DNA of 64,000 nt from Lycium barbarum. Lineage: Eukaryota; Streptophyta; Magnoliopsida; Solanales; Solanaceae. Below are positions 23,110 through 34,449 of the stretch, in pieces; the stretch's first letter is position 1; every line of letters starts with the position of its first letter. A program made the translations under genes and the position numbers. The notes beneath the pieces were generated by a model. That model made no database searches. It saw nothing but the letters and a program-made list of their open reading frames with translations, and had not been told where the DNA came from. The stretch is taken from assembly GCF_019175385.1 (NCBI RefSeq), contig NC_083339.1, positions 47,664,074 to 47,728,073 of the forward strand, read 5' to 3'.

Positions 23110-24138
23110 GTATGTAAAGTCCCGCCTTTTCTTCTTTTGGCATGTCCTAGGTATACTAGGTTTGGATTTGAGCCTCGGGGAATATTCTGTTCATAGAAAT
23201 CCGAGTTTACTTCTAGCACTATTCCATTCAGTATGATTGAATTAGAACTTTGACATTTTGTTGGAAAGAATGTTCAAACATTCGTAACTTTCATAAACAT
23301 GACCGAATCACCCCTAAGCTTTCATGGATGACTCCATAAGGCCTAATTTTTGTAAATTACGTACGCCACCTCGACTTGACCCGAGGTGGGCCCACTAGTC
23401 CCGAGACTTCCGTCGTTTGTCTTAGTTGATCTATTTTTGTATGATATAAAAAGGGGACTTTTGCCTATGAATTTAAGACTCCGTTTGATTTGCTCCATAA
23501 GTTAATTGAAAACTCCTTAATGTGAATGATACTAAATTTTCAGGAAATGGCCTATGAGGTATTTTTCGAAAGTTTTATAAATCTAAAGGCTCACACCTTT
23601 TATATAATAATTCCGACAGACTCGATACTTGCTTTGAGATTTTTTATCTCAATATATATGTATATGTATTTATTTGTCGAGTCTTGGAATTTAATTGTGT
23701 ATATGCATATGGTTTTCGCACTACTCTGCTCGTGCCTACTACTATGATATCGTTCGCCGGTTCCCGAGCCGGTTTTGTGATCGTGCGTATTATGACATAT
23801 TCGGCAGTATGATGTGTTACGGTTCCCGAGACCTCGCCATAGGGTCGGGTACCGTTTATGGAGTTATGCTGTGATATGGCTTATGATATGTTTTGATGAT
23901 ACGATACGTTGCGATGGTATGTTATGTTCGGGGTGGTACGGAGATTTGAAACCTTCTGGAGTATGCTGTGTTGTGGCACCAGCGTCGGAGTGGTGACCAT
24001 GTTCCTGAGCCTTATGCATGATTTTTATTTGCATTTTATATACATATATTTTCAGCACGGACTTTGATGTACTGGTTCGGTATTTACTTCCTGTACCCTT
24101 TTATGTCAGTTATGGTTTGGATTTCCGTACTCTATGCT

Positions 24139-24357
24139 ATACATACTCAGTACATCTTTCGTACTGACCCCCTTTCTTCGGGGGCTGCATTTCATGCCCG
24201 CAGGTACAGGGGTTCGTGATCCGCCAGAGCAGGACACATATTCTGCTACTACAGAGTGCTCCTTTGATTCGGAGCCCATCTTTTGGTATATATCTTCTGT
24301 CATGTATATGTTTCTGTATATTCGACTATTTGGGGTACGGCGGGGCCCTGTCCCGTC
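24139..24357 (+). other. Conserved hairpin module, right LTR of B
   Basis: CAGTAC/GTACTG (24148-24153, 24161-24166), CCCCC/GGGGG (24168-24172, 24180-24184), GGCGGG/CCCGTC (24339-24344, 24352-24357). Confidence 0.6.
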
Positions 24358-24716
24358 ATATGTTTCCGTTTTGGTTTGTAGAGGCCTGTAGTCATATATG
24401 TGGGTCGTGGGTCCTATGTGTGTTCGCTTTGTTTATGATTTGCGTCTTAATGCGGTCGTGTCTGTTATGGCGGCCATGGTGGCCCAAATGTCTGTATATG
24501 TGCATATATTCGGCGATGTGTATTCCGCCGCCCCTTTTGGCTTGATATGATATATTTGCACGCGCGACCGCTCAAGATAATATTTGATTTCAAGTCTGTT
24601 TAAAATTATTAATATGGAATCTGAGTTAAATTAGAATATGATGAGTTAGTATTGTAAGTCCGTTTGGGGTGTCCAAATAGGGCACCAGTCGCGGCCCACG
24701 GAGCTGGGTCGTGACA

Positions 24717-25573
24717 CAGCTCCTCCACCAGATGCTTGAGGCCGAGATGTGAAAGAGGCCATTAATTTGTTGACTCAATTGGTTGCGGCCCAGACTCAGA
24801 GGCAAAGTTCAGGGCAAGGTGATAGGGCTGTTAGTGCAAGGGCCCGTAACTTCATTACTTTAAAACCTCCGGAATTCTTTGGGTCAAAGCCGGAGGAGGA
24901 TTCTCAGGACTTCATTGATGGAATGTTGAGGACGCTTCGATTGATGCATGCTTCAGACACCGAGTCGGTGGAGCTAGCGTCATATAGATTGAGAGATGTC
25001 TCAATCTAGTGGTATACGGTTTGGATGGCTTCACGGGGAGCCAATGCACCGCCACTGGTGTGGCAAGAGTTTGTTGATGCTTTCCTCCGACACTATATGC
25101 CTCCAGAAGTTCGGCGAGCTAGGGCCGATAAGTTCTTAAATTTGAGGCAAGGTCGTATGAGTGCTCTAGAATATAGTCTCCGCTTCAATTCATTGGCTAG
25201 GTATGCTTCGGCCATGGAAGCGAATATGGGTGATCGAGTGCACCGGTTTGTTAAAGGCCTAGGGCGACACTTGATGGATAAATGCTTGACTGCGTCCCTT
25301 AAGGACAATATGGATATTGCACGCATTCAGGCCCATGCTCAGAACTTAGAAGAAAGCCTGCAACAGCAACGAAGTGAACGTGAGCAAGATAGGCGACATA
25401 ACAAGAGGGCTAGATCTTCGGGTCCGACGAGCGAGTTTAGAGGTGGGCACAGGCAACAGTTTCCCAAGCATATAGGCCATTCTATGACTAGTGCACCTCC
25501 ACGGTTTTCGGGCTAGAGATTTGATAGGTCTACTCATTCCGGGCTGAGTCAGAGTTATTCGGGGTCTCAATTA
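24717..25573 (+). pseudogene. gag: Element A gag, capsid part between B and C
   Basis: Resumes the A gag frame after B with PPPDA, then a TGA at about 24737, then KEAINLLTQLVAAQTQRQ and the capsid core (ARNFITLKPPEFFGSKPEEDS, HASDTESVELASYRLRDV). TAG near 25006 precedes the WYTVW helix; the frame continues through FLRHYMPPEVRRARADKFLNLRQ, YSLRFNSLARYASAM and DIARIQAHAQNLEE, then an Arg-rich tail. Another TAG lies at about 25514. It stops at SGSQL, where C is inserted, just before the zinc-finger region found at 34450. Closest in the window to F and I in this part. Confidence 0.87.
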
Positions 25574-28428
25574 TGTTATGTCCCGTGATTTCGTATAATT
25601 GGAAATCGAGAAATAATTAAGACTTGTGTGTTATAAGGGAATATTTTGATTCTAGTTGATGTGACTATGTCGGTTATGAAATCATTAATGTTAAGACATT
25701 GGGGAAGGCCGAGCGTAAATTTGGAATTTTGGAAATTAGTTTCGGCAATTACAAAACTGGACTTTTAATGAATTGGGCCAAGAAAAATTAGAACAAATTG
25801 AGGCCCAAAGTCTTGAAGGGAGCCGGCCAAGGCTTGGCCCATGATCCATTTTGAGTGGTCATGTGATTATCACATGACATATAATTGGATATACACTAAG
25901 TCCCCCTTCGGAGTTATCAAGAACTAAATCAAAACAAAAGAAAAAAAATGAAGAACACCCACCAAGGGCTCTCGGCCGAACCTAAGGAAAAGAAAAAACA
26001 AATTCCCCAAGCCTTGTTGTGATCCAAAAATCTTAGTTTTCACATAGTTGTAAAGTACTCAAGACCCTCTTCAACGGGGTACAATTAGTTTGGCGAAAGG
26101 TGCGCGTTTGCGACAAGTCGGAAATTCAAGAAAAGGTAAGAATTTTTCCCCTCAATGTTATGGAATTGGTGTGAATGTGTTAAGGATTGAGAATAGATGA
26201 GAATTCCGTCGTTTTGATGTGTGTGCAAAACCGTGGGTATATGTATATTTGATGTCATGGCGGTGTGCCCTAGGAAGAAGAAAGAAATGTGAATTGATCT
26301 TGTTTGATTTGTTCAATGTGTCGTTGTGACCTTTATGTCATAAATGAACGTTTAAAGAATTGAATTGGCGTTGGAAAAGGATTTCGGATCATTACGGGAA
26401 AGTGTATACCTTTTGTATATTTGCGCATGTCATTGTATATATATGATGTTAAAGACTTTAAATATGACTTATGGTTGATGTTAATGAATTTGGAATGAAA
26501 CAATGCGAGTTAGAATGTTCGCCGTAAGTTTTGATGTTTTGGATGAAATATGGAAAGTAATGAACTTCGGGAAATTTTGTATATTGTTTGGAGTGTAATT
26601 GGGATGGGTTTGAATAATCTTGAATGGGTGAATGAATACAATAATGTGGGCGTAAGTTTGGAATTGTGAAGTTTGAATGAAAGTTGTCAACTTGTGTAGT
26701 AAGGTAGAACTTTGAAGTTAGAATGATTTGATTGTGATTTATGTTGCTTGTGATGTTTGGGTTGTTGTTGTTGATGTATTTTGAGCCGAGCTAAGTCTCG
26801 GGGGTGTTAGATTTATAGGGGAAATGCTGCCGAAATTTCGGTAGCCAAGTATAGCCCAAAGATTAAGATGTTAACTTTCATGAATAGTAACTGGTAAAAG
26901 TGACCATTTGCAGTTTTTGGACGAAACGGGAATTGAGATTTGACGAGCGTAAGGCGCAAACCTTCATAACTTTTGCTATTGTGTCCGAATCTCTCCGAAA
27001 CTTTCGTAGATGGCTTTATGGAGCCTAAAGTCTGTGATTTGTGTCCGCCGCCTCGATTTGACTCAAGGTGGGCCCGCAAGCCCCGACGCTTCCCTTATTT
27101 GGTTTGTTTGGCTCATTTTCGTTCGATATGAAAAGTAATCATTTGCCTATGACTCAAAGGTCCGTTTGAAATTTCCTATATCGTTATTGAACGTTTTGCA
27201 CTATGAATGATGTGAGATTTTCGGAAAATGATCTGTGAATTGCTTTTCAAAGGTTTTGCAGTTTGAAACTTCGTAACTTCCATATATAAATTTTGATCGC
27301 CCTGACTCCTACCCCGAGCCTTCTGGCGTCGGTATATGCCTATATGTAATTATATGTCGAGTCTTGTAAATTACTTTTGATATGCATATGGTTTCTGCAC
27401 TACTCCGTTCGTGCCATTCGCTATGATTTCGTTCGTCGGTACCCGGGCCGGCTTTGTGATCGTGCGCGCTATACCATATTCGGAAGTATGATGTGTTACG
27501 GTTTCCGAGGCCTCGCCATAGGGCCGGTTACCGTCTATGGAGTTATGATGTGATATGGCATTTGATATGTTCTGATGATGTGATATGTGTGTGATACGAT
27601 TTGTCTGGAGACTGTACGGAGATTTGAAAAACTTCTGGAGTATGATGTGTTGTGGAACCAGTGTCGGGGGGTGACCACGTTACTAAGCCCTATACATGAT
27701 TTTTATTTGCATTTGTACCTTTATCTTCCGTACAGGTTTGATTTGCTACTTTGATGTTGTGTTTGTTCCTTCTGACTCCAGTTATGATTGGGATTTCTGT
27801 ACATTCCGCTTTACATACTCAGTACTTCTCCCGTACTGACCCCCCTGTTCTTCGGGGGGCTGCGTTTCATGCCCGCAGGTACAGAAGCTCATTTGGGTGA
27901 TCCTCCGGTTTAGGCTACCTATTCTGCTATTTTGGAGAGATCCCCTTGATCCGGAGCTTAACTTTTGGTACATACCTTTTGCTGTGTGTGGATTCTGTAC
28001 ATTTGTGGCTGTGTGGGTACGGCGGGGCCCTGTCCCGTCATATGTTCGTATGTTCTGTTTTGTTTTAGAGGCCTGTAGTCATATTTGTGGGTCGTGGGTC
28101 CGGTGTGTTCGTATGTGGTTCTGTTTTACGTTCTTAAGCGGCCCGTATGCTATTATGGCCAAGACGGCCCATAAGTTTGTACGTGTGTGTGTGTGCATTT
28201 GGGCGATGTATATTCCGCCACCTTTCGGATTTTTATATGACTGTCCTGCACGGGCGACCGCTTAAGATAAGTGTTTGTTCAATGCTTGTGTGACGTCTGC
28301 TATTAGTTTTCAGTTCGAATAACGTATGTTAAGTCCGAATGAGTCTGAATATGATGATCTGGTTTGGGTGTCTGTTTGGGGTGCCTAAGTAGGGTGCCAG
28401 TCGCGGCCCATGGGGTTGGGTCGTGACA
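25574..28428 (+). repeat. Left LTR of Element C, with a 171-bp deletion
   Basis: 2855 bp; pairs with 31423-34449. It lacks the segment matching 32810-32980 of the right LTR, joined at a CAA shared by both edges. The deletion removes the donor of the candidate mini-exon; the acceptor-like TTTGCAG is still at about 26913. The first donor-like AG|GTAAG is at 26136. Confidence 0.92.
27811..28039 (+). other. Conserved hairpin module, left LTR of C
   Basis: CAGTAC/GTACTG (27820-27825, 27833-27838), CCCCCC/GGGGGG (27840-27845, 27854-27859), GGCGGG/CCCGTC (28021-28026, 28034-28039). Confidence 0.6.
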
Positions 28429-28432
28429 GAAG

Positions 28433-28444
28433 TGGTATCAGAGC
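28433..28444 (+). other. Primer-binding site of Element C
   Basis: TGGTATCAGAGC, initiator tRNA-Met type, after GAAG. Confidence 0.92.
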
Positions 28445-28488
28445 GGTTAGTCCTCGGTATGTCTACAGGCCGTGTCCAGTAGAGTCTT

Positions 28489-28523
28489 GTTTATCGGTGT
28501 GTTGTGCACCACATCTATAAACA
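28489..28523 (+). other. Dimer-initiation-like hairpin, leader of C
   Basis: TGTTTAT/ATAAACA outer stem, GTGT/ACAT inner stem, loop TGTGCACC with GTGCAC at 28504-28509. Confidence 0.55.
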
Positions 28524-28714
28524 GGAGGCTACAGGACATCTAGGATGTTACCTTTCTTTGGATTCTTAGATCGTGCGATAAAGCTGTGTGATTAGGATGG
28601 TTCTCCCCTACGAATTGTTGTATCTACAGCGAGGCTCCAAAAGAGCAGAAGTGTCGGTATTTGGGGAAAATGTTTCTGACCCTCTTCCTGCAGTTGATCG
28701 TAGGTTGATAAAGA

Positions 28715-29230
28715 ATGAAGAGGAGCGCTTCGGATGATGGGGATGGGGGTGCTAAGAAAGCCCCTAGGACGTCACCAGGACCGAGTAGGCAGATCCCCAG
28801 CTACTCGATTGAGACAGACCATTCGGAGGATCCAGAGACAATTCCTCCAGAGTTTTTGATCCCCAGAGCAGAGGCTCCCAAGGAAGACAGTTATGATACC
28901 GACCCCTCGGAGGACCCAGCGACGATACCTCCAGAGTTTCTTACTCCCAGGGAGGAGGATAGCCCCGATGCTGAGCCACTAGAGCATTCCTCTGGGACGC
29001 CGGAGGAGGAGGTTCCCGAGGGCGTGCCAGCAGCTCCTGTAGTGGAGCAGTATGTTAGACAGGCCTCCCCGGAGAGTGTCACGCCCTACCCCAGCCCTTT
29101 GTCCTGGCCGTCGGTGAACCAGGAATTGCCGGGCTACTTATACTCCTCTGATTCAGATGCAGGTAATAGTGGGGGCCAGACAGACGACGATGATGAGGGA
29201 CACAGTTCCCACGGCAGCTCCCCAGGTTAG
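28715..29230 (+). CDS. Unknown acidic 171-residue protein of Element C
   Basis: I do not recognise this protein. The leader just upstream keeps the acceptor-like CTACAG and the position of the gag start (28632), but ATG is AGG there and the frame closes within 15 codons; the new ORF begins 83 bp later. The N-terminus has two basic patches (KR at 2-3, KKAPR at 14-18) spaced like a bipartite nuclear signal. Residues 34-51 and 62-79 form a direct repeat around DPxTIPPEFLxPR. The middle is rich in Glu, Pro and Ser, and the C-terminus (about 145-171) is a Ser/Asp/Gly tail with DDDDE. No cysteine, zinc finger or membrane segment is seen, so it is probably disordered. Intactness amid decayed neighbours is suggestive, but a chance ORF is possible. 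Confidence 0.5.
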   Translation: MKRSASDDGDGGAKKAPRTSPGPSRQIPSYSIETDHSEDPETIPPEFLIPRAEAPKEDSYDTDPSEDPATIPPEFLTPREEDSPDAEPLEHSSGTPEEEVPEGVPAAPVVEQYVRQASPESVTPYPSPLSWPSVNQELPGYLYSSDSDAGNSGGQTDDDDEGHSSHGSSPG

Positions 29231-30023
29231 ACCCGAGTTTGATCAGTCATGAGTACATAAGTTTCCTAGAATTTTCGATGTGTGTATGATATCTGTAAAA
29301 CGTTGTTCAACGACGACGGAAATTTAAAAGGATTAGAGACTTAGTGACCAAAGGTAAGGGCGACTGAGATGTCCCCACCGTCAGTGTGAATCTGGAAATC
29401 CCGGATGAAAGTAAACAGGAAAGTGCCTCCGATGCCGTTTGAGTTGGGCACGTGTGGTAAGTGTCGACGTCGTTATAATTCTTATTTGAAGCTATCAGCC
29501 CCGTGTGGCTGCGATACGACATGATATGATATGTATGTATGTGTATATATGTTGGCCTTGTGAGGCCCGGTTGGTATTTCTGGTGTACAGGTTTTGGATA
29601 GTAAGAAAAACAGAGGAACCTCTGCCCAAATTTTTCCAGAAATATGGAAGTAAATATGTAGATTAAGTGCTAAAGGGTTCCGCGATACTTGTTGAAATTT
29701 AGTTTTCTTCTGTCGGTGGCCGGAGAACACCTTACGGTGACATTTATCAGACTCCACCGACTATTTGGAGGCGGAATTCGTAGGACGAAGATTTAAATCC
29801 GTGGGTTGTCCGTAATTGTGTGTATATGTGTATGAAAGTGAATGTTGAAGATTCAGAAAGGCAGCGCGGTAAATGTATGACTTAGCCCGGGGTGGGACAC
29901 GCTACGAGAATTCTCCGAAAAATTTGCTAAGACCCCGATCTGCCCTAAAATTTCGTGATAAAGGTCGTGCGGAGAAATCGACGAAATTATATTATCCCTA
30001 ACGCGTCAAAATGCATGAAAGTT

Positions 30024-30081
30024 TCGGGGTTAAGCGTGCTCAAGCCAGAGCAATTCTGGGATGGGTGACCCCCTGGGAAGT
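30024..30081 (+). other. 5S-rRNA-like stretch in Element C
   Basis: GGGTTAAGCGTGCT, 19 intervening bases, then GGATGGGTGACCCCCTGGGAAG. From knowledge of plant 5S rRNA, both blocks match the box A and box C halves of its internal control region, and their spacing is the same as in real 5S genes. The 5' and 3' thirds of 5S are missing, so it is not a functional rRNA gene. Confidence 0.7.
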
Positions 30082-30781
30082 AATGCAAAGTTTCTCACAA
30101 GTGAAAGTATGATAAATATAAATGGAAATTTGGGGTAACCAAAAGGAAAAAGGGAATGTGTGGAGAAATTAGTGGCCTTACAAGAGCCACACAGACCGAC
30201 GCGGACTAAATGGGCAAAGATAGAAAGCGCAATACCGCTCGGAAATTGAGCAAGTTCGAATAACAGTCGGAGACGCTCGCCAATAAGATATTAGTAAATG
30301 TATCTGTATGTGTGTATGTGTGTGTGTATGATTTTTGTCTGGTGCCCATATGGATCAAGAGCCGAGTCCCGGCGACTAGTATTGTGATAGAAGAAAGGTT
30401 TTACTAAACCGAATACCTGAAGCGAAGCGGGGACGACGATCCGAATGTTGTCAGGGGGTAGAAAAGCCCCGGTTGCATTATAATTTTGTCTGGTATGACG
30501 ATGTCTGAAAAAGAAAATGAGTATGGATGGTAGGGAGGATGAAAGATAAGAAGCGTGAATAAGCGGAACCTCTGAAGGAGCCGATGAGCGACACGCAAGA
30601 CGATTTGTATGATCACTTGGCAAACAAGTTTACAAATAAAGGGAAATTCTCATGAACCATTGGAGCCTTAATAGGAGCGATTTGATCCTAATTCGATATT
30701 CTATCTGTTGTACTTCTACACTCCCGATTCCGATAAGGCTCTGCCTAGTACGCCTCTGTATTTCTGAGCTCGATTATGTTC

Positions 30782-31060
30782 CCATCTGATGAATTTTTGT
30801 GCGTCTGATTCTGAATACGTTTCTGTCTGACACACCTCTGTGCGTCTGATTTTGATCACGCGTCTGTCTGATACATCTCCGTATGTCTGATACATTTCGG
30901 TCTGTCTGACTTCGATCACAACTCTGTATGATACATTTCTGTATGTCTGATTCTGATTTTGAATCTGTCTGATATCTCTCTGTACGTCTGACTCCGATCT
31001 CAGATTTGTCTGACATATTTCCGTACCTCTGATGTTGACTACGAATCCGTCTGATATGCT
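30782..31060. repeat. 41-bp tandem repeat array in Element C
   Basis: Degenerate units with pattern TCTGTCTGATAC...CTGTATGTCTGATTCTGATCAC. Unit borders: 30819, 30860 (this unit is 60 bp, with an internal 19-bp duplication), 30920, 30961, 31002 and 31043, with a partial unit before the first. Seen directly in the sequence; function unknown. Confidence 0.8.
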
Positions 31061-31386
31061 TATACGCGTTCGGCCCTAGCTCTGAATCTGTTTGGCATAA
31101 AGTGCCTGGTATGAAGTATTACGACGATGTGGTAAGAAACTCAGAAGTGTAACGAAAAATGATATTGATTATGATGTCTGGAAAGCGTTCGTCCATTACA
31201 AGAATATAGCGTATGGTTCGGTGCTTACGTGGGGTATGAGAAAATGTATTATGGAGGCATTTGAATCAGCGATGTGGGAAAAATTTACCCCATAATGTTG
31301 GTGAAGAAGCCACGTCGGAAAATTATCAAAGGACAACTACAAAGAGAACCCTTCCGAAGTAGTATGACGCCCCATGAGGTCAACTT

Positions 31387-31422
31387 AACATTCGAGGACG
31401 AATGTTCTTAAGGGGGGGAGAA
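31387..31422 (+). other. Hairpin and polypurine tract of Element C
   Basis: AACATTCG (31387-31394)/CGAATGTT (31399-31406), loop AGGA, then CTTAAGGGGGGGAGAA next to the right LTR. Confidence 0.85.
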
Positions 31423-32763
31423 TGTTATGTCCCGTGTTTTCGTATAATTGGAAATCGAGAAATAATTAAGACTTGTGTGTTATAAGGGAATATTTTGATT
31501 CTAGTTGATGTGACTATGTTGGTTATGAAATCATTAATGTTAAGACATTGGGGAAGGCTGAGGGTAAATTTGAAATTTTGGAAATTAGTTTCGGGAATTA
31601 CAAAACGGGACTTTTAATGAATTGGGCCAAGAAAAATTAGAACAAATTGAGGCCTAAAGTCTTGAAGGGAGCCGGCCAAGGCTTGGCCCATGATCCATTT
31701 TGAGTGGTCATGTGATTATCACATGACCTATAATTGGATATATACTAAGTCCCCCTTTGGAGTTATCAAGAACTAAATCAAAACAAAAGAAAAAAATTGA
31801 AGAACACCCACCAATGGCTCTCGGCCGAACCTAAGGAAAAGAAAAAAAAAAATCCCCAAGCCTTGTTGTGATCCAAAAATCTTAGTTTTCACATAGTTGT
31901 AAAGTACTCAAGACCCTCTTCAACGGGGTACAATTAGTTTGGCGAAAGGTGCGCGTTTGCGACAAGTCGGAAATTCAAGAAAAGGTAAGAATTTTGCCCC
32001 TCTAATGTTATGGAATTGGTGTGAATGTGTTAATGATTGAGAATAGACGAGAATTCCGTCGTTTTGATGTGTGTGCAAAACCGTGGGTATATGTATATTT
32101 GATGTCATGGCGGTGTGCCCTAGGAAGAAGAAAGAAATGTGAATTGATCTTGTTTGATTTGTTCAATGTGTCGTTGTGACCTTTATGTCATAAATGAACG
32201 TTTAAAGAATTGAATTGGCGTTGGAAAAGGATTTCGGATCATTACGGGAAAGTGTATACCTTTTGTATATTTGCGCATGTCATTGTATATATATGATGTT
32301 AAAGACTTTAAATATGACTTATGGTTGATGTCAATGAATTTGGAATGAAACAATGCGAGTTAGAATGTTCGCCGTAAGTTTTGATGTTTTGGATGAAATA
32401 TGGAAAGTAATGAACTTCGGGAAATTTTGTATATTGTTTGGAGTGTAATTGGGATGGGTTTGAATAATCTTGAATGGGTGAATGAATACAATAATGTGGG
32501 CGTAAGTTTGGAATTGTGAAGTTTGAATGAAAGTTGTCAACTTGTGTAGTAAGGTAGAACTTTGAAGTTAGAATGATTTGATTGTGATTTATGTTGCTTG
32601 TGATGTTTGGGTTGTTGTTGTTGATGTATTTTGAGCCGAGCTAAGTCTCGGGGGTGTTAGATTTATAGGGGAAATGCTGCCGAAATTTCGGTAGCCAAGT
32701 ATAGCCCAAAGATTAAGATGTTAACTTTCATGAATAGTAACTGGTAAAAGTGACCATTTGCAG

Positions 32764-32814
32764 TTTTTGGACGAAACGGGAATTGAGATTTGACGAGCGT
32801 AAGGCGCAATCCAG
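32764..32814 (+). other. Candidate 51-nt leader mini-exon, right LTR of C
   Basis: CCATTTGCAG before, CCAG|GTATGT after. The left LTR has lost the donor by deletion. Confidence 0.4.
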
Positions 32815-33830
32815 GTATGTAAAGCTTACCTTTCCTTCTTTTGGCATGTCCTAGTTATACTAGGTCAAGATCGGACCCTCGGGGATAATTCTGCTCTTGG
32901 AAATCCGAGTTCAAGTTTGGGCACTATTCATTCAGCGCAATTGAAACCTATTCCTTACATTTGGTTGAAAGAATGTTCAAACCTTCATAACTTTTGCTAT
33001 TGTGTCCGAATCTCTCCGAAACTTTCGTAGATGGCTTTATGGAGCCTAAAGTCTGTGATTTGTGTCCGCCGCCTCGATTTGACTCAAGGTGGGCCCGCAA
33101 GCCCCGACGCTTCCCTTATTTGGTTTGTTTGGCTCATTTTCGTTCGATATGAAAAGTAATCATTTGCCTATGACTCAAAGGTCCGTTTGAAATTTCCTAT
33201 ATCGTTATTGAACGTTTTGCACTATGAATGATGTGAGATTTTCGGAAAATGATCTGTGAATTGCTTTTCAAAGGTTTTGCAGTTTGAAACTTCGTAACTT
33301 CCATATATAAATTTTGATCGCCCTGACTCCTACCCCGAGCCTTCTGGCGTCGGTATATGCCTATATGTAATTATATGTCGAGTCTTGTAAATTACTTTTG
33401 ATATGCATATGGTTTCTGCACTACTCCGTTTGTGCCATTCGCTATGATTTCGTTCGTCGGTACCCCGGCCGGCTTTGTGGTCGTGCGCGCTATACCATAT
33501 TCGGAAGTATGATGTGTTACGGTTTCCGAGGCCTCACCATAGGGCCGGTTACCGTCTATGGAGTTATGATGTGATATGGCATTTGATATGTTCTGATGAT
33601 GTGATATGTGTGTGATACGATTTGTCTGGAGACTGTACGGAGATTTGAAAAACTTCTGGAGTATGATGTGTTGTGGCACCAGCGTCGGGGGGTGACCACG
33701 TTCCCAAGCCCTATACATGATTTTTATTTGCATTTGTACATTTATCTTCCGTACAGGTTTGATTTGCTACTTTGATGTTGTGTTTGTTCCTTCTGACTCC
33801 AGTTATGATTGGGATTTCTGTACATTCCGC

Positions 33831-34060
33831 TTTACATACTCAGTACTTCTCCCGTACGGACCCCCCTGTTCTTCGGGGGGCTGTGTTTCATGCCCGCAGG
33901 TACAGAAGCTCGTTTAGGTGATCCTCCGGTTTAGGCTACCTATTCTGCTATTTTGGAGAGCTCCCCTTGATCCGGAGCTTAACTTTTGGTACATACCTTT
34001 TGCTGTGTGTGGATTTTGTACATTTGTGGTTGTGTGGGTACGGCGGGGCCCTGTCCCGTC
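33831..34060 (+). other. Conserved hairpin module, right LTR of C
   Basis: CAGTAC/GTACGG (33841-33846, 33854-33859; one base changed from GTACTG), CCCCCC/GGGGGG (33861-33866, 33875-33880), GGCGGG/CCCGTC (34042-34047, 34055-34060). Confidence 0.55.
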
Positions 34061-34449
34061 ATATGTTCGTATGTTCTGTTTTGTTTTAGAGGCCTGTAGT
34101 CATATTTGTGGGTCGTGGGTCCGGTGTGTTCGTATGTGGTTCTGTTTTACGTTCTTAAGCGGCCCGTATGCTATTATGGCCAAGACGACCCATAAGTTTG
34201 TACGTGTGTGTGTGTGCATTTGGGCGATGTATATTCCGCCACCTTTCTGATTTTGATATGACTGTCCTGCACGGGCGACCGCTTAAGATAAGTGTTTGTT
34301 CAATGCTTGTGTGACGTCTGCTATTAGTTTTTAGTTCGAATAACGTATGTTAAGTCCGAATGAGTCTGAATATGATGATCTGGTTTGGGAGTCTGTTTGG
34401 GGTACCTAAGTAGGGTGCCAGTCGCGGCCCACGGGGTTGGGTCGTGACA

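Larger units (their letters stand above)
4558..24716 (+). mobile_element. Element B: Tekay/Del-like chromovirus, host of F
   Basis: Inserted in the gag of A. LTRs are 4558-7677 and 21602-24716, TGTTATATCC...GTGACA, flanked by CAGCT (4553-4557 and 24717-24721). It has a tRNA-Met primer site at 7682, a long gag-pol interrupted by few stops, an insertion of F (12430-21162) between integrase and chromodomain, and a polypurine tract with 31 G. Without F it is about 11.4 kb, the usual full length for long-LTR Tekay elements. By eye the first 300 bp of the two LTRs differ at about five positions. It was probably autonomous until fairly recently; now it lacks a gag ATG, has stops and has lost the catalytic Glu of integrase. 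Confidence 0.93.
21602..24716 (+). repeat. Right LTR of Element B
   Basis: 3115 bp copy of 4558-7677. Keeps the donor-like site (GT at 22179), an 18-G run (22418-22435), mini-exon 23059-23109 and the hairpin module. Followed by target duplication CAGCT. Confidence 0.93.
29231..31386 (+). other. Element C internal non-coding region
   Basis: About 2.1 kb without a convincing gene. Near 29550-29630 it resembles the 3' untranslated region of Element A (TTGTGAGGC, then a CAGAG-GAAC-CTCTG hairpin at 29611-29624, then CCCAAATTT). Further on come the 5S-like stretch (30024-30081) and the 41-bp array. Short ORFs on both strands look random; those on the minus strand at 30716-31016 are translations of the array. 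Confidence 0.6.
25574..34449 (+). mobile_element. Element C: non-autonomous LTR element with a novel ORF
   Basis: Inserted in the gag of A. LTRs are 25574-28428 and 31423-34449 (TGTTATGTCC...GTGACA). The flanks are AATTA (25569-25573) and AGTTT (34450-34454), so there is no exact target duplication. The 2994-bp internal region has the same primer site, dimer-hairpin leader and polypurine tract as the autonomous elements, but no capsid or pol. Instead it holds one 171-codon acidic ORF, a 5S-rRNA-like stretch and a 41-bp tandem array. This is a LARD-like (large retrotransposon derivative) layout with an unusual ORF. Movement must have used proteins from other elements. Confidence 0.88.
31423..34449 (+). 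repeat. Right LTR of Element C
   Basis: 3027 bp; the complete version of the C LTR. Donor-like AG|GTAAG (GT at 31986), palindrome CCGAAATTTCGG near 32681, mini-exon 32764-32814, hairpin module 33831-34060. Confidence 0.92.

Noticed and set aside
30024..30081. Functional 5S rRNA gene
   Set aside because: Only the middle portion is present; the outer stem and terminator are missing.
30716..31016. Minus-strand ORFs with repeated SDxQ/RRTE pattern
   Set aside because: Translation of the 41-bp tandem array, whose unit is not a multiple of three; the repeat is a DNA feature.
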